Shown here one piece after another: positions 10,214 through 19,374 of a DNA stretch of 64,000 nt. The notes beneath the pieces were generated by a model, which ran no database searches, was not told where the DNA came from, and saw nothing but the letters and a program-made list of their open reading frames with translations. This DNA is from Uranotaenia lowii (taxonomy: Eukaryota; Arthropoda; Insecta; Diptera; Culicidae): NCBI RefSeq assembly GCF_029784155.1, contig NC_073693.1:239940750-240004749 (forward strand), written 5' to 3'. Numbering within the stretch: the stretch's first letter is position 1; the number at the start of each line of letters is the position of its first letter. Both the position numbers and the translations under genes were made by a program.

Positions 10214-10557
10214 AAGGGCAAGCAGTTTCTCAAAATCCACAAAAACCCTTAGAAACCCCCGACCACTCAATTGATTTGGTTCAATTGGGATACCAAATGG
10301 TCGATCCAACCGATTATGTCCACTCAAACGAAACAGAAGTCAACGAATTGCTTTTAAATCTTAAGAAAGATGGTCGCCCTTTTGCCAAAGTGTCAATACT
10401 CGGCTTGCCTATTATCGGACTCCTCGATAGTGGAGCTAACAGAAGCGTGCTAGGCTTAGGAGCGGAAAAAGTTCTCAAAACATGTCGTCTTCAAGTCCAC
10501 AAGACCTCCCTAGACGTTGCTACGGCAAACGGACAATGCTTAGAAGTCTCAGGCTAA
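10174..10557 (+). CDS. Gypsy pol, protease part (ends at an in-frame stop)
   Basis: Open frame at -1 relative to gag. It contains the retroviral-type aspartic protease active site LLDSGANRSVLG around residues 85-97. It ends in TAA at 10555-10557. The frame then continues unchanged with RT, so the stop most simply is a nonsense mutation in a single pol ORF. Stop-codon readthrough cannot be excluded from one copy. Confidence 0.85.
   Translation: MPILYKKFSQNCLKGQAVSQNPQKPLETPDHSIDLVQLGYQMVDPTDYVHSNETEVNELLLNLKKDGRPFAKVSILGLPIIGLLDSGANRSVLGLGAEKVLKTCRLQVHKTSLDVATANGQCLEVSG
10192..10198 (+). promoter_or_regulatory. Candidate -1 ribosomal frameshift heptamer
   Basis: A AAT TTT in the gag frame (codons AAA AAT TTT) fits the X XXY YYZ rule. 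It lies inside the gag/pol overlap, 13 bases before the end of the gag stop codon region (gag ends at 10213), and shifting back one base enters the pol frame. This explains how pol, which has no start of its own, would be made. Confidence 0.7.
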
Positions 10558-13368
10558 GTGAATGCTCCTGTGACATTCAACGGTTTAACTAAGATGGTGA
10601 GCCTGTTGGTCATTCCCTCGTTGAAACAAAATTTGGTGCTTGGTTCCGATTTTTGGAACATATTTGGGATTGTACCCTCACTGCTCACCACCTCAGTTGA
10701 AGAAGTTGATTGTTCACAGGGCGCACCACAGTTGTCCCGAGACCAACAAGCAGAATTGGAACAGGTGAAACAACTTTTTAAAATTGCCGTTGACGACAAA
10801 CTCGAAGCCACTCCCTTGATTTGTCATAGAATCGAACTGACTGAAGAAGCAAAAAAGAAACCACCGGTAAGAATTAATCCATTTCCGGTATCCCCAAAGC
10901 GACAAACGCAAATCGATGCTGAGTTAAACAGGATGTTGGATTGCGGGATCATTGAAAAGTCTTACAGTGACTGGGCTTTAAGACTCGTCCCAGTTGACAA
11001 AGCTGACGGCACTGTAAGGCTCTGCATTGATGCCCGCAAACTCAACGAAGTAACAGTTAGGGATTCGTACCCACTTCCGCATGCCGACAGAATCTTAAGT
11101 CGCTTAGGTCCTTGCGAGTTTATCTCGACAATCGACTTATCAAAAGCTTTTTTGCAAGTCCCTTTACATCCCAAATCAAAAAAATACACAGCTTTTTCCG
11201 TTTTAGGTCGCGGTTTCTTCCAATTTAGACGGATGCCGTACGGCTTAGTTAACAGCCCAGCGACGTTAGCTCGCTTAATGGACAGGATACTTGGCGGCAG
11301 TGAGTTGGAACCGTTTGTGTTCGTTTACCTCGATGACATCATCGTGGTAAGCAACACATTCGAGGAACATTTGGCTCGACTCCGCGAAGTAGCCTCGAGA
11401 TTAAACGTAGCCAACTTGTCCATCAATATTACCAAGTCTAAGTTTTGTGTTTCCGAAGTTAGTTACTTGGGCTACATTCTTAGTAACCATGGATTGCGAC
11501 CAAATCCTGATAGGGTCGAATCCATCGTTAACTACGAAAGACCCAAGTCACTTCGAGCTGTGAGAAGATTTTTAGGGATGTGCAACTATTACCGGAGATT
11601 CATTGCGAACTTCAGTGCAGTTGTACAGCCCCTAACAGATCTTCTCAAAGGGAAACCAAAACTCATCCAATGGAACGATCTGGCTGAGAAAGCGTTCGTT
11701 ACTATAAAGGAGCTATTAATTAGTACCCCTATTTTAACGAACCCTGACTTTCACAGACCTTTTTGTATCCATTGTGATGCTAGTGACTTGGCAATAGCTG
11801 GAATGTTAACTCAGCTGTACGACGAAGGAGAAAAACCTATAGCGTTCTTTTCTCAAAAGTTAGGAACTACCCAGCAACGGTACTGCGCCACTGAAAAAGA
11901 GGCCCTTGCAGTACTTAAGTCTATTGAAAAATTTAGATGTTATGTCGAGGGATCGAAATTTACCGTTTACACGGACGCATCTGCACTCACCTACATTCTC
12001 AGAAGCAGTTGGAGGACCTCTTCGAGACTGTGCAGATGGAGCATCGAACTGCAGCGGTACGATTTGGAAATCAAGCACCGCCGTGGTTCCGACAACGTGG
12101 TGCCTGATGCTCTATCTCGTGCGGTTGAAGAGCTCAATGCTTCACCTGGCCTGTCTAATTGGTACCTCACAATGGCTGCTAAAGTCGGAAAAGATCCTGA
12201 GAATAACAAAGACTACAGATTAGAAAACGGCATTTTGAAAAGACTCATATCTTCTCCAGAACCCCACACAGACTACCAATTTACTTGGAAAATTTGTGTT
12301 CCACCCGACATGCAAGAACAGATCCTGGTAGAACACCACGACGATGCTTTACATTTGGGTAGTGATAAAACTCTCGCCATAATTAGAAAACTTTACTATT
12401 GGCCTAAAATGGCACAATACGTGAAATCCTACATTGCTAAATGTTCCATTTGCAAGGAATGCAAACCCCCTAATCGTTCACAACAAGCCCCAATGGGGAA
12501 CCAAAGGGTTGCTAATAAGCCTTTTCAAATTGTAGCCATAGATTTTATTCAATCCCTTCCGAGAAGCAAACTAGGTAATTCGCATCTGTTTGTTATTATG
12601 GATATTTTCTCCAAATTGTGTCTCCTTTTTCCCGTAAAAAAGATAGCCACCTCTCAGGTGTGCAAGTTGCTTGAGGAAAACTGGTTTCTTCGATATTCCA
12701 CCCCCGAATGTTTAATCTCTGATAATGCATCAACGTTTCTATCTAGGGACTTTAAAAACTTCCTCGACAGGTATAAGATTCGTCACTGGACGAATCCGCG
12801 TCATCATAGTCAATCCAACCCGGTGGAAAGACTCAACCGCACTATTAACGCGTGTATCAGAACCTACGTGAGGTCTGATCAAACGCAATGGGACACGCGA
12901 ATATCTCAAATAGAACATGCGTTGAACAGCACTCCGCACAGTGCTACAGGATTCTCTCCGTTTAGAATCATATTCGGTCATGAAATTGTAAACTCAGGGG
13001 AAGAACATCGTATCGATAGAGACGTTAAAGGAATTTCGGATGTCGAAAGACAAGATCAGCAATTGCGTACTAATCAATTTATTCGCGATTTAGTAACGAA
13101 AAATATCAAAAGGAACTACGAAAAGAATAGAAAAATTTATAACTTACGATCCAAAACTACTGCTCCGGTTTACGAGGTTGGCCAACAGGTCTACGAGCGA
13201 AACTTTCGTCAATCCTCCTTTCCTGCCAGGTATAACGCGAAACTAGGTCCAGTTTACCTTCCCTGCACGGTGTTGGCAAGAGTAGGAACCAACTCCTACG
13301 AGTTGGCTGATTCAGCTGGAAAATCCATCGGGGTTTTCTCCACAAACGACTTGAAGCCTAGTAACTGA
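10558..13368 (+). CDS. Gypsy pol: reverse transcriptase-RNase H-integrase
   Basis: About 936 residues in the same frame as the protease part but separated from it by the TAA at 10555. RT has the YLDD box (YLDDIIVVS near residue 258). The RNase H region has CDASDLAIAGML. Integrase has an N-terminal zinc-binding region (HHDDALH...CSICKEC), then a DDE core with FIQSLPRSKLG, ISDNAST and NPVERLNR. No chromodomain and no env follow. Except for the preceding stop the frame is open. The order PR-RT-RH-IN places it in Ty3/gypsy and not copia. Confidence 0.92.
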   Translation: MNAPVTFNGLTKMVSLLVIPSLKQNLVLGSDFWNIFGIVPSLLTTSVEEVDCSQGAPQLSRDQQAELEQVKQLFKIAVDDKLEATPLICHRIELTEEAKKKPPVRINPFPVSPKRQTQIDAELNRMLDCGIIEKSYSDWALRLVPVDKADGTVRLCIDARKLNEVTVRDSYPLPHADRILSRLGPCEFISTIDLSKAFLQVPLHPKSKKYTAFSVLGRGFFQFRRMPYGLVNSPATLARLMDRILGGSELEPFVFVYLDDIIVVSNTFEEHLARLREVASRLNVANLSINITKSKFCVSEVSYLGYILSNHGLRPNPDRVESIVNYERPKSLRAVRRFLGMCNYYRRFIANFSAVVQPLTDLLKGKPKLIQWNDLAEKAFVTIKELLISTPILTNPDFHRPFCIHCDASDLAIAGMLTQLYDEGEKPIAFFSQKLGTTQQRYCATEKEALAVLKSIEKFRCYVEGSKFTVYTDASALTYILRSSWRTSSRLCRWSIELQRYDLEIKHRRGSDNVVPDALSRAVEELNASPGLSNWYLTMAAKVGKDPENNKDYRLENGILKRLISSPEPHTDYQFTWKICVPPDMQEQILVEHHDDALHLGSDKTLAIIRKLYYWPKMAQYVKSYIAKCSICKECKPPNRSQQAPMGNQRVANKPFQIVAIDFIQSLPRSKLGNSHLFVIMDIFSKLCLLFPVKKIATSQVCKLLEENWFLRYSTPECLISDNASTFLSRDFKNFLDRYKIRHWTNPRHHSQSNPVERLNRTINACIRTYVRSDQTQWDTRISQIEHALNSTPHSATGFSPFRIIFGHEIVNSGEEHRIDRDVKGISDVERQDQQLRTNQFIRDLVTKNIKRNYEKNRKIYNLRSKTTAPVYEVGQQVYERNFRQSSFPARYNAKLGPVYLPCTVLARVGTNSYELADSAGKSIGVFSTNDLKPSN

Positions 13369-14113
13369 AAAGAAAAAGAAAACAACAACAAAGTAACTGC
13401 CAACTAATTTCCTCGATACATAAAACTTACCTGAAACAATTTCCTGTGCTGATTCCCTTCCATTCTAGGCACCGCGGGCCCTCGAGATGTGAAGATCGGA
13501 AGAAGTCACATGAATTAATAAACACTTGCGATAATCTCCTGGTTCGAACCGTTTCGGATGTGTAGAAAAAAAACTCTGGACACAATGAATGTTGCTCACG
13601 TTCTTGTTGAGAAGTTTCGGGCCTTTCCCGGACTTATCCTCCTGCAGTTTTAGCTGAAAACAGAAAAGAGATAGATTAACATTGATATTTACCTAGAATC
13701 TGCCAATAATTAGCGCTTTGAGGACTTGTACCGTGAATAATTACCGAAACCATTTCCATGAACTGATCCACCTCTGCTCCAGTGTTTACATTTCAGAAAT
13801 TTTACTCTTCTTTGATTCGTGTTCTCGAGTTGACGTTTGTCGTGAGTGACCGAAAAAAATCTCAAACATTTGACGTTCGTCATGAGTGACCGTCAGAAAT
13901 AATTGCAACAACAGTAATGCACTGAAATAAACGATGCTATTCTAATCATGTGATGATTATTAAATAGGCAGCTCGTTAAAATTGCAACAATAGAACAAAA
14001 ATCTTATTTTGTTTCAAGCAAAATAAAAGAAAAACAATTAGGCTGTTATATTCATCTCCCTCATTACAAAATGAATGAAATTTCATTCATTTTGAGAAGG
14101 GACGATGGGGTAA
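13369..14113 (+). other. Gypsy 3' non-coding region with polypurine tract
   Basis: No env-like ORF is present. A purine-rich run, GAGAAGGGACGATGGGG (14094-14110), sits just before the 3' LTR and is the likely plus-strand primer. There is a short inverted ATGAATGAAA/TTTCATTCAT pair next to it at 14071-14090. Confidence 0.65.
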
Positions 14114-15652
14114 TGTAACCGCATGTTACATATTTTTGTGCGTGGCTCCGCCACAAAATCCAATCATCCCTGTCCTTTAGGAAAAATACCACAACAGTAG
14201 CTCAGTAATAGAACGGCTAACATCCCACCTATCTGTCATCTCACAGCCACTCTCTTTCTGGGTTATCCATAGGCGTCGTGCTCAACCACTGGTGTTACGG
14301 GGAAGTGTTACCACCCGGAGAGCGGCGCCCTTTTCTCAATTCTCGCAATCTTTGCCGACGTCTTGATACATATCGGCATTGCAGAGTTGGTTCTTTCTGT
14401 TCGTGACCGTTTTAGATGTCGGAAGTGCGCGCGTTTTAGAGTACGTTAATTTTAGTGAAAACATGTGGTGTAAAAGTTTCATTTATTATTTCTACTATTT
14501 ACAGGCTAGTTAGCATAATCAACAAAGCTAGTTGAACAGAAATATATATACTAAAAGTTAAAAGTGTACGATTTGTAAAATAAAAACAAATATAGTACGG
14601 TTAGTAAGGTACAAAAAGTAAAATATAAGTGAATATTGTTAAAACTTATTCTATTTATAAATAACAGCTAAAACAGTGGTTAAAATTACAAACACAATTA
14701 AAAGCAATAAGCTGATACAAACAAAAACTGTAAAAAAAGGTAAATTTAATGGAAAAATGTAAATGTTAAAAAAACCACGTGCAAATCCTATGACGTCACA
14801 AGTATTATAACCTCTTGCGCAGGTCCAAGAGGGCCTTTTTTTTCTTGTATGTTTGTTCTACAACACAGCTCTCGACGCGCCTAACCTAAAAACGGACAGA
14901 AAGGGTTAATCGGACCACCAAAACTTCCGATTTAACCACGGTTTGGAAAACATCAACATCTGATCGACACAACAACATCCGATCTAACCCCAAAAACATC
15001 CGATCGAACGACGAGGTTTACCGACGCAGTTTCCACCGTTGGCAACCGGACGACGAGGCTGGAGACCGACATTCGCTGGTCGTGGGCTCTTCCGGGACGC
15101 CGGAATTGAGCCTGTGACACTCCAGAAGCTCATCGAGTCGTCCCTCGTGTCATCGTTCGTCGCATCACCACACCCCGAACATTAAATACAACGGAATGTC
15201 CATCTGCCTGTTAAGTGCCCGTAGTAAACCGCAAGTATAATCGAAGCATGTGACGTCTTCAGGGAAATTTTTGTTAATAAACCCCAAAAATGTACAAATT
15301 GAACCCATTGGTACCGTTAATGTAGCTAGTAGAATAATCTCGATCCTTTTACACTACTTCTGCTCGTGATTCCGTTTGTGGCTGAAAGCCCCCCTTTGCT
15401 CTTCTCTCTAAATCGGTCCGTTCTGGGAATTATCGACTCCGCCCACTTTGATCCTAAAATTTAGTTGCAACGGTTGGTGACATGAGAGGTACCCACCCGT
15501 CTACGCCTTTGGTTGTCTGGCCCCGAGGGTTTCCCTAAGGTGAGTTCCTCCGAAGGAGAGTGCTGTGTTATCCCGACCCTGAGTTCCCTTGTTTACCTCT
15601 AATTACATCCACCCACCCACCAAACCACCCACTGAGCTTTCTCCGAGTTATA
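14114..15652 (+). repeat. 3' LTR of the gypsy element
   Basis: Uninterrupted LTR of about 1.54 kb, TGTAAC...GTTATA, followed by AGAT (15653-15656), which matches 588-591. It serves as the reference for reconstructing the split 5' LTR. The near identity with the 5' copy indicates a recent insertion. Confidence 0.88.
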
Positions 15653-15684
15653 AGATAGAAAGGGAAATATGAAAATAAAGAGAA

Positions 15685-18600
15685 TTATAGTCGAAGATCG
15701 ATAGCTTTTAGGAAAAGGTATATCTCGAACATATAGTCCAAGTCCATCATACCTAATACATCCCTCACTGGAACGTCGGGTGGTTTTCCTCGGGCCCGAA
15801 GGGAATCTATAAAGTTCGCTCTGGCGAATAGGTGGTCCTCACACGACCAAACAATATGCTCGATGTCATGGTAACCTAGACCACATCCGCATAAATTGCT
15901 GCCAGCAATATTTAAACGATAGAGTACCGCATTCATGGAATAATGATTGGACATGAGACGGGAAAATATACGAATAAAATCCCGAGTCAGGTTCAATCTA
16001 TTAAACCAGGGTTTAAGGCTTACCTTTGGGATAATCGAGTGGAACCACCGACCCAACTCATCCTCGTCCCATCTACGCTGCCAGTTGACAAGAGAGTTTC
16101 TTCGAGCCAAGAAGTAAAATTCGTTGAATACGATTTCACGCTGGTAAATGTTGCCTTCCATCGCACCCACTTTTGCAAGGGAATCTGCCCTCTCATTGCC
16201 TGCTATTGAGCAATGTGAGGGGACCCAGATAAAGGTGATAGAAAAGCAACGTCTTGATAAAGTGGTCAATATATCTCGTATCATTTCGAGGAAGTACGGC
16301 GTGAATTTTCCTGGTTTTATAGAGCGGATTGCTTCAACAGAGCTGAGACTATCAGTTATAATATAGTAGTGTTCAATAGGTCGTGTGGCGATACTATTCA
16401 AAGCCCAGTGAATAGCTGCTAACTCTGCAACATATACAGAGCATGGTGACTGGAGACTGTGAGATGCGCTGGATATTTCATTGAACACTCCAAATCCTGT
16501 TGTTTCCTCTATAAGTGATCCATCGGTAAAGTACATTTTATCAGCATCGACGTGTCTATATTTAGCTTCGAAAATTCTTGGAATCAGAAGAGGACGATGC
16601 GGATCCGGGATTCCACGAATTTCCTGCTGCATAGACAAATCAAACTGGACAGAAGAATGATCGTAGTCTGGGCTACAAACACGAGTTGGAGAATACGAAG
16701 AAGGGTTTACCTGCATTGACATGAGGATATGGTATATAGACATAAATCTGGTTTGAACATTTTGCTCAAGTAACCTTTCGAAATTTACAATCACCAATGG
16801 GTTCATGACCTCACACCTGATGAGGAACCGAAGTGATAGTAAATTGAATCGATCTTTCAAAGGGAGTATTCCTGCCAAAACTTCAAGACTCATGTTGTGT
16901 GTTGAGGGCATACAGCCCAAAGCGATACGGAGACAACGGTATTGGATACGCTCTAGTTTGATGAGGTGAGTTTTGGCAGCTGACTGGAAACAGAAGCTAC
17001 CATATTCCATAACGGATAGAATAGTTGTTCGATACAATTTGATAAGATCTTCTGGATGGGCTCCCCACCAGGTGCCAGTAATTGATCGGAGAAAATTGAT
17101 TCTTTGTTGGCATTTTCCTTTCAGATACTCAATGTGGGCTCTCCAGGTACACTTGGAATCAAACCAAACCCCAAGATACTTGAAACTCCTCGATTGAGTG
17201 ATCGTTCTGCCTAGGAGTTGAAGCTTAGGTTGAGCAGGTCTACGTTTCTTAGAGAAAACAACCATTTCCGTTTTCTGAGGGGAAAACTCAATCCCAAGCC
17301 CCAAAGCCCAGGAAGACAATCTGTCTAAAGTATCTTGTAAAGGCCTGTGCAGATGAGACTCAGTAGATCCTGTGACAGACACTACTCCGTCATCTGCAAG
17401 TTGTCTTAGAGTGCAGCCTTCAGAGAGACAGCTGTCGATGTCACTCACATAAAAGTTGTACAAAAGTGGACTCAAACATGAACCCTGTGGGAGGCCCATG
17501 TAAGATGTTCTTCTAACTGCAAAATCTCCGTGAGCAAAGTTCAAATGTTTCTCACAAAGTAAGCTGTATAAGATGTTGTTCAATAGAGGAGGCAGACCCC
17601 GGGAGTGCAACTTGTCTGACAAAACCTCTATTGAGACTGCATCAAAAGCTCCCTTTATGTCTAGAAACACTGAAGCCATTTGCTCACGTTTTGCGTACGC
17701 CATTTGTATCTCTGAAGACAGCAAAGCAAGGCAATCGTTTGTCCCTTTGCCCCTTCGAAACCCAAATTGAGTATCTGAAAGGAGACCATTTGTTTCTACC
17801 CATTTGTCCAAACGAAACAATATCATTTTCTCCATCAATTTGCGTATACAAGACAACATCGCTATTGGACGGTAAGAGTTGGGATCAGACGCTGGTTTTC
17901 CGGGCTTTTGGATAGCAATGACTCTCACTTGTCTCCAATCTTGGGGAACAATGTTATGCTCCAAGAATTGGTTAAATAAATTTAACAAGCGAAATTTTGC
18001 AGCATCCGGAAGGTTTTTCAACAAGTTAAATTTGATTTCATCAATTCCCGGAGCTGAATTGTTGCAAGAGAGGAGGGCAAGTGAGAATTCGACCATCGAA
18101 AAGCTTGAGTCTAGACCACTATCAGACCTATCAGGAGGCACGTTCCGGATTATTTTTTGCACAGGTGTAGAATCTGGACAGACTTTCCGTGCGAATTTAA
18201 ATATCCACCTATGTGAATATTCCTCACTTTCATTTGTAGATGATCGATTACGCATGCTTCGTGCCACTTTCCACAAAGTACTTAAGGATGTTTCACGCGA
18301 TAACCCACTAACAAAATTCCTCCAATACGCCTTTTTCTTCCCCTTGGTTAATTTTTTAAACTGATTTTCAAAGGAAACGTAAGCTTCAAAATGGACAAGA
18401 GTTCCATGTTTTCGAAATTCTTTAAATGCTGTTGATTTGTCCTTATAAAGCTTAGAACACTGAGGGTCCCACCATGGATTAGGAGGCCTTCGATGAATAG
18501 ATGATTCTGGGATGGGTTTTGTTTGAGCGTCAACTGCACTATCGTGTATCAGACAAGAAAAAAAGTGGTACTCCTCCAAAGGAGGTAAAACGTGCATAGA

Positions 18601-19374
18601 GTCGATGGCGGTTTTAATTGTGTCCGAGTACTTTTTCCAGTCGATGTGTCTTGTAAGGTCATATGTCATATTTATTGTGTTCGAAGAGCTGACCCCATTG
18701 GTGATAGTAATTTCGATAGGTAAGTGATCACTACCATTCGGATCATGGACTACCTTCCACTGGCAATCAAATGATAGTGAATTTGAGCAGAGTGAGAGGT
18801 CAATTGCACTTTGTCTTGCAGGAGGTTTAGGTACCCGTGTTTTTTCACCCGTGTTCAATACTGTTAAATTGAAACTGTCGCAAATGTCATAGATAAGAGT
18901 AGAACGACTATCGTCAATTTGTTCTCCCCAGACAGTTCCATGTGAATTGAAGTCACCCAGGATCAATCTTGGCTCAGGGAGCACTGAGCACAGGTCCTCT
19001 AGGTGATTTCGATCCACTGCAACTCTCTGAGGCCAGTACAAACTGACAACACATAAGTCCTTACCTCTTATTGTTGTATGACATGCAACAGCTTCAATTC
19101 CGCCTGATAAAGGAAGGTGAATTCTATAAAAAGAGTGGCACTTATTGATCCCCATAAGCACCCCTCCATAAGAATCGTCACGATCCAGACGGATAATATT
19201 AAAATTGTGGAATGAGATGTTAGATTGAGAAGATAGCCAAGTTTCGGACAATGCAAAGATATCACAGTTTGTTTTATGAAGTAAATAATTCAATGAATCC
19301 AATTTTGGAATAAGACTACGACAATTCCACTGTAGTACAGTGATATCTCCGACCTCTCGGCGTAAATTAGCCAT
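15685..19374 (-). CDS. Element B ORF2: endonuclease-reverse transcriptase-RNase H
   Basis: About 1229 residues from ATG 19374; an in-frame non-ATG extension reaches 19386. Endonuclease: LQWNCRSL, SETWL, GDFNSHGTVWGE and GSDHLPIEI. Reverse transcriptase: GLPQGSCLSPLLYNFY, and an unusual catalytic box LADDG instead of YADD or FADD. RNase H: FTDGSLIEE, VAELAAIHWAL, ITDSLSSVEAI, VPSHCSIAGNERADSLAK. C-terminal knuckle: CGCGLGYHDIEHIVWSC. The ATG lies within ATGGCTAA and so overlaps the ORF1 stop, which suggests coupled termination-reinitiation. The frame is intact despite the many insertions elsewhere in the element. Confidence 0.93.
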   Translation of the reverse strand: MANLRREVGDITVLQWNCRSLIPKLDSLNYLLHKTNCDIFALSETWLSSQSNISFHNFNIIRLDRDDSYGGVLMGINKCHSFYRIHLPLSGGIEAVACHTTIRGKDLCVVSLYWPQRVAVDRNHLEDLCSVLPEPRLILGDFNSHGTVWGEQIDDSRSTLIYDICDSFNLTVLNTGEKTRVPKPPARQSAIDLSLCSNSLSFDCQWKVVHDPNGSDHLPIEITITNGVSSSNTINMTYDLTRHIDWKKYSDTIKTAIDSMHVLPPLEEYHFFSCLIHDSAVDAQTKPIPESSIHRRPPNPWWDPQCSKLYKDKSTAFKEFRKHGTLVHFEAYVSFENQFKKLTKGKKKAYWRNFVSGLSRETSLSTLWKVARSMRNRSSTNESEEYSHRWIFKFARKVCPDSTPVQKIIRNVPPDRSDSGLDSSFSMVEFSLALLSCNNSAPGIDEIKFNLLKNLPDAAKFRLLNLFNQFLEHNIVPQDWRQVRVIAIQKPGKPASDPNSYRPIAMLSCIRKLMEKMILFRLDKWVETNGLLSDTQFGFRRGKGTNDCLALLSSEIQMAYAKREQMASVFLDIKGAFDAVSIEVLSDKLHSRGLPPLLNNILYSLLCEKHLNFAHGDFAVRRTSYMGLPQGSCLSPLLYNFYVSDIDSCLSEGCTLRQLADDGVVSVTGSTESHLHRPLQDTLDRLSSWALGLGIEFSPQKTEMVVFSKKRRPAQPKLQLLGRTITQSRSFKYLGVWFDSKCTWRAHIEYLKGKCQQRINFLRSITGTWWGAHPEDLIKLYRTTILSVMEYGSFCFQSAAKTHLIKLERIQYRCLRIALGCMPSTHNMSLEVLAGILPLKDRFNLLSLRFLIRCEVMNPLVIVNFERLLEQNVQTRFMSIYHILMSMQVNPSSYSPTRVCSPDYDHSSVQFDLSMQQEIRGIPDPHRPLLIPRIFEAKYRHVDADKMYFTDGSLIEETTGFGVFNEISSASHSLQSPCSVYVAELAAIHWALNSIATRPIEHYYIITDSLSSVEAIRSIKPGKFTPYFLEMIRDILTTLSRRCFSITFIWVPSHCSIAGNERADSLAKVGAMEGNIYQREIVFNEFYFLARRNSLVNWQRRWDEDELGRWFHSIIPKVSLKPWFNRLNLTRDFIRIFSRLMSNHYSMNAVLYRLNIAGSNLCGCGLGYHDIEHIVWSCEDHLFARANFIDSLRARGKPPDVPVRDVLGMMDLDYMFEIYLFLKAIDLRL

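Larger units (their letters stand above)
592..15652 (+). mobile_element. Ty3/gypsy LTR retrotransposon inserted in element B 3' UTR
   Basis: The LTRs are near-identical and about 1.54 kb long. They start TGTAAC; the intact 3' LTR ends GTTATA at 15652. A 4-bp target duplication AGAT lies at 588-591 and 15653-15656. Internal order is PBS-like site, gag, pol (protease, RT, RNase H, integrase), a 745-bp non-coding stretch without env, then a polypurine tract. The 5' LTR is split by element A. Without that insertion the element is about 8.76 kb. Defects seen: an in-frame stop between protease and RT, and apparent loss of about 8 nt at the 5' LTR/PBS junction. Confidence 0.9.
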
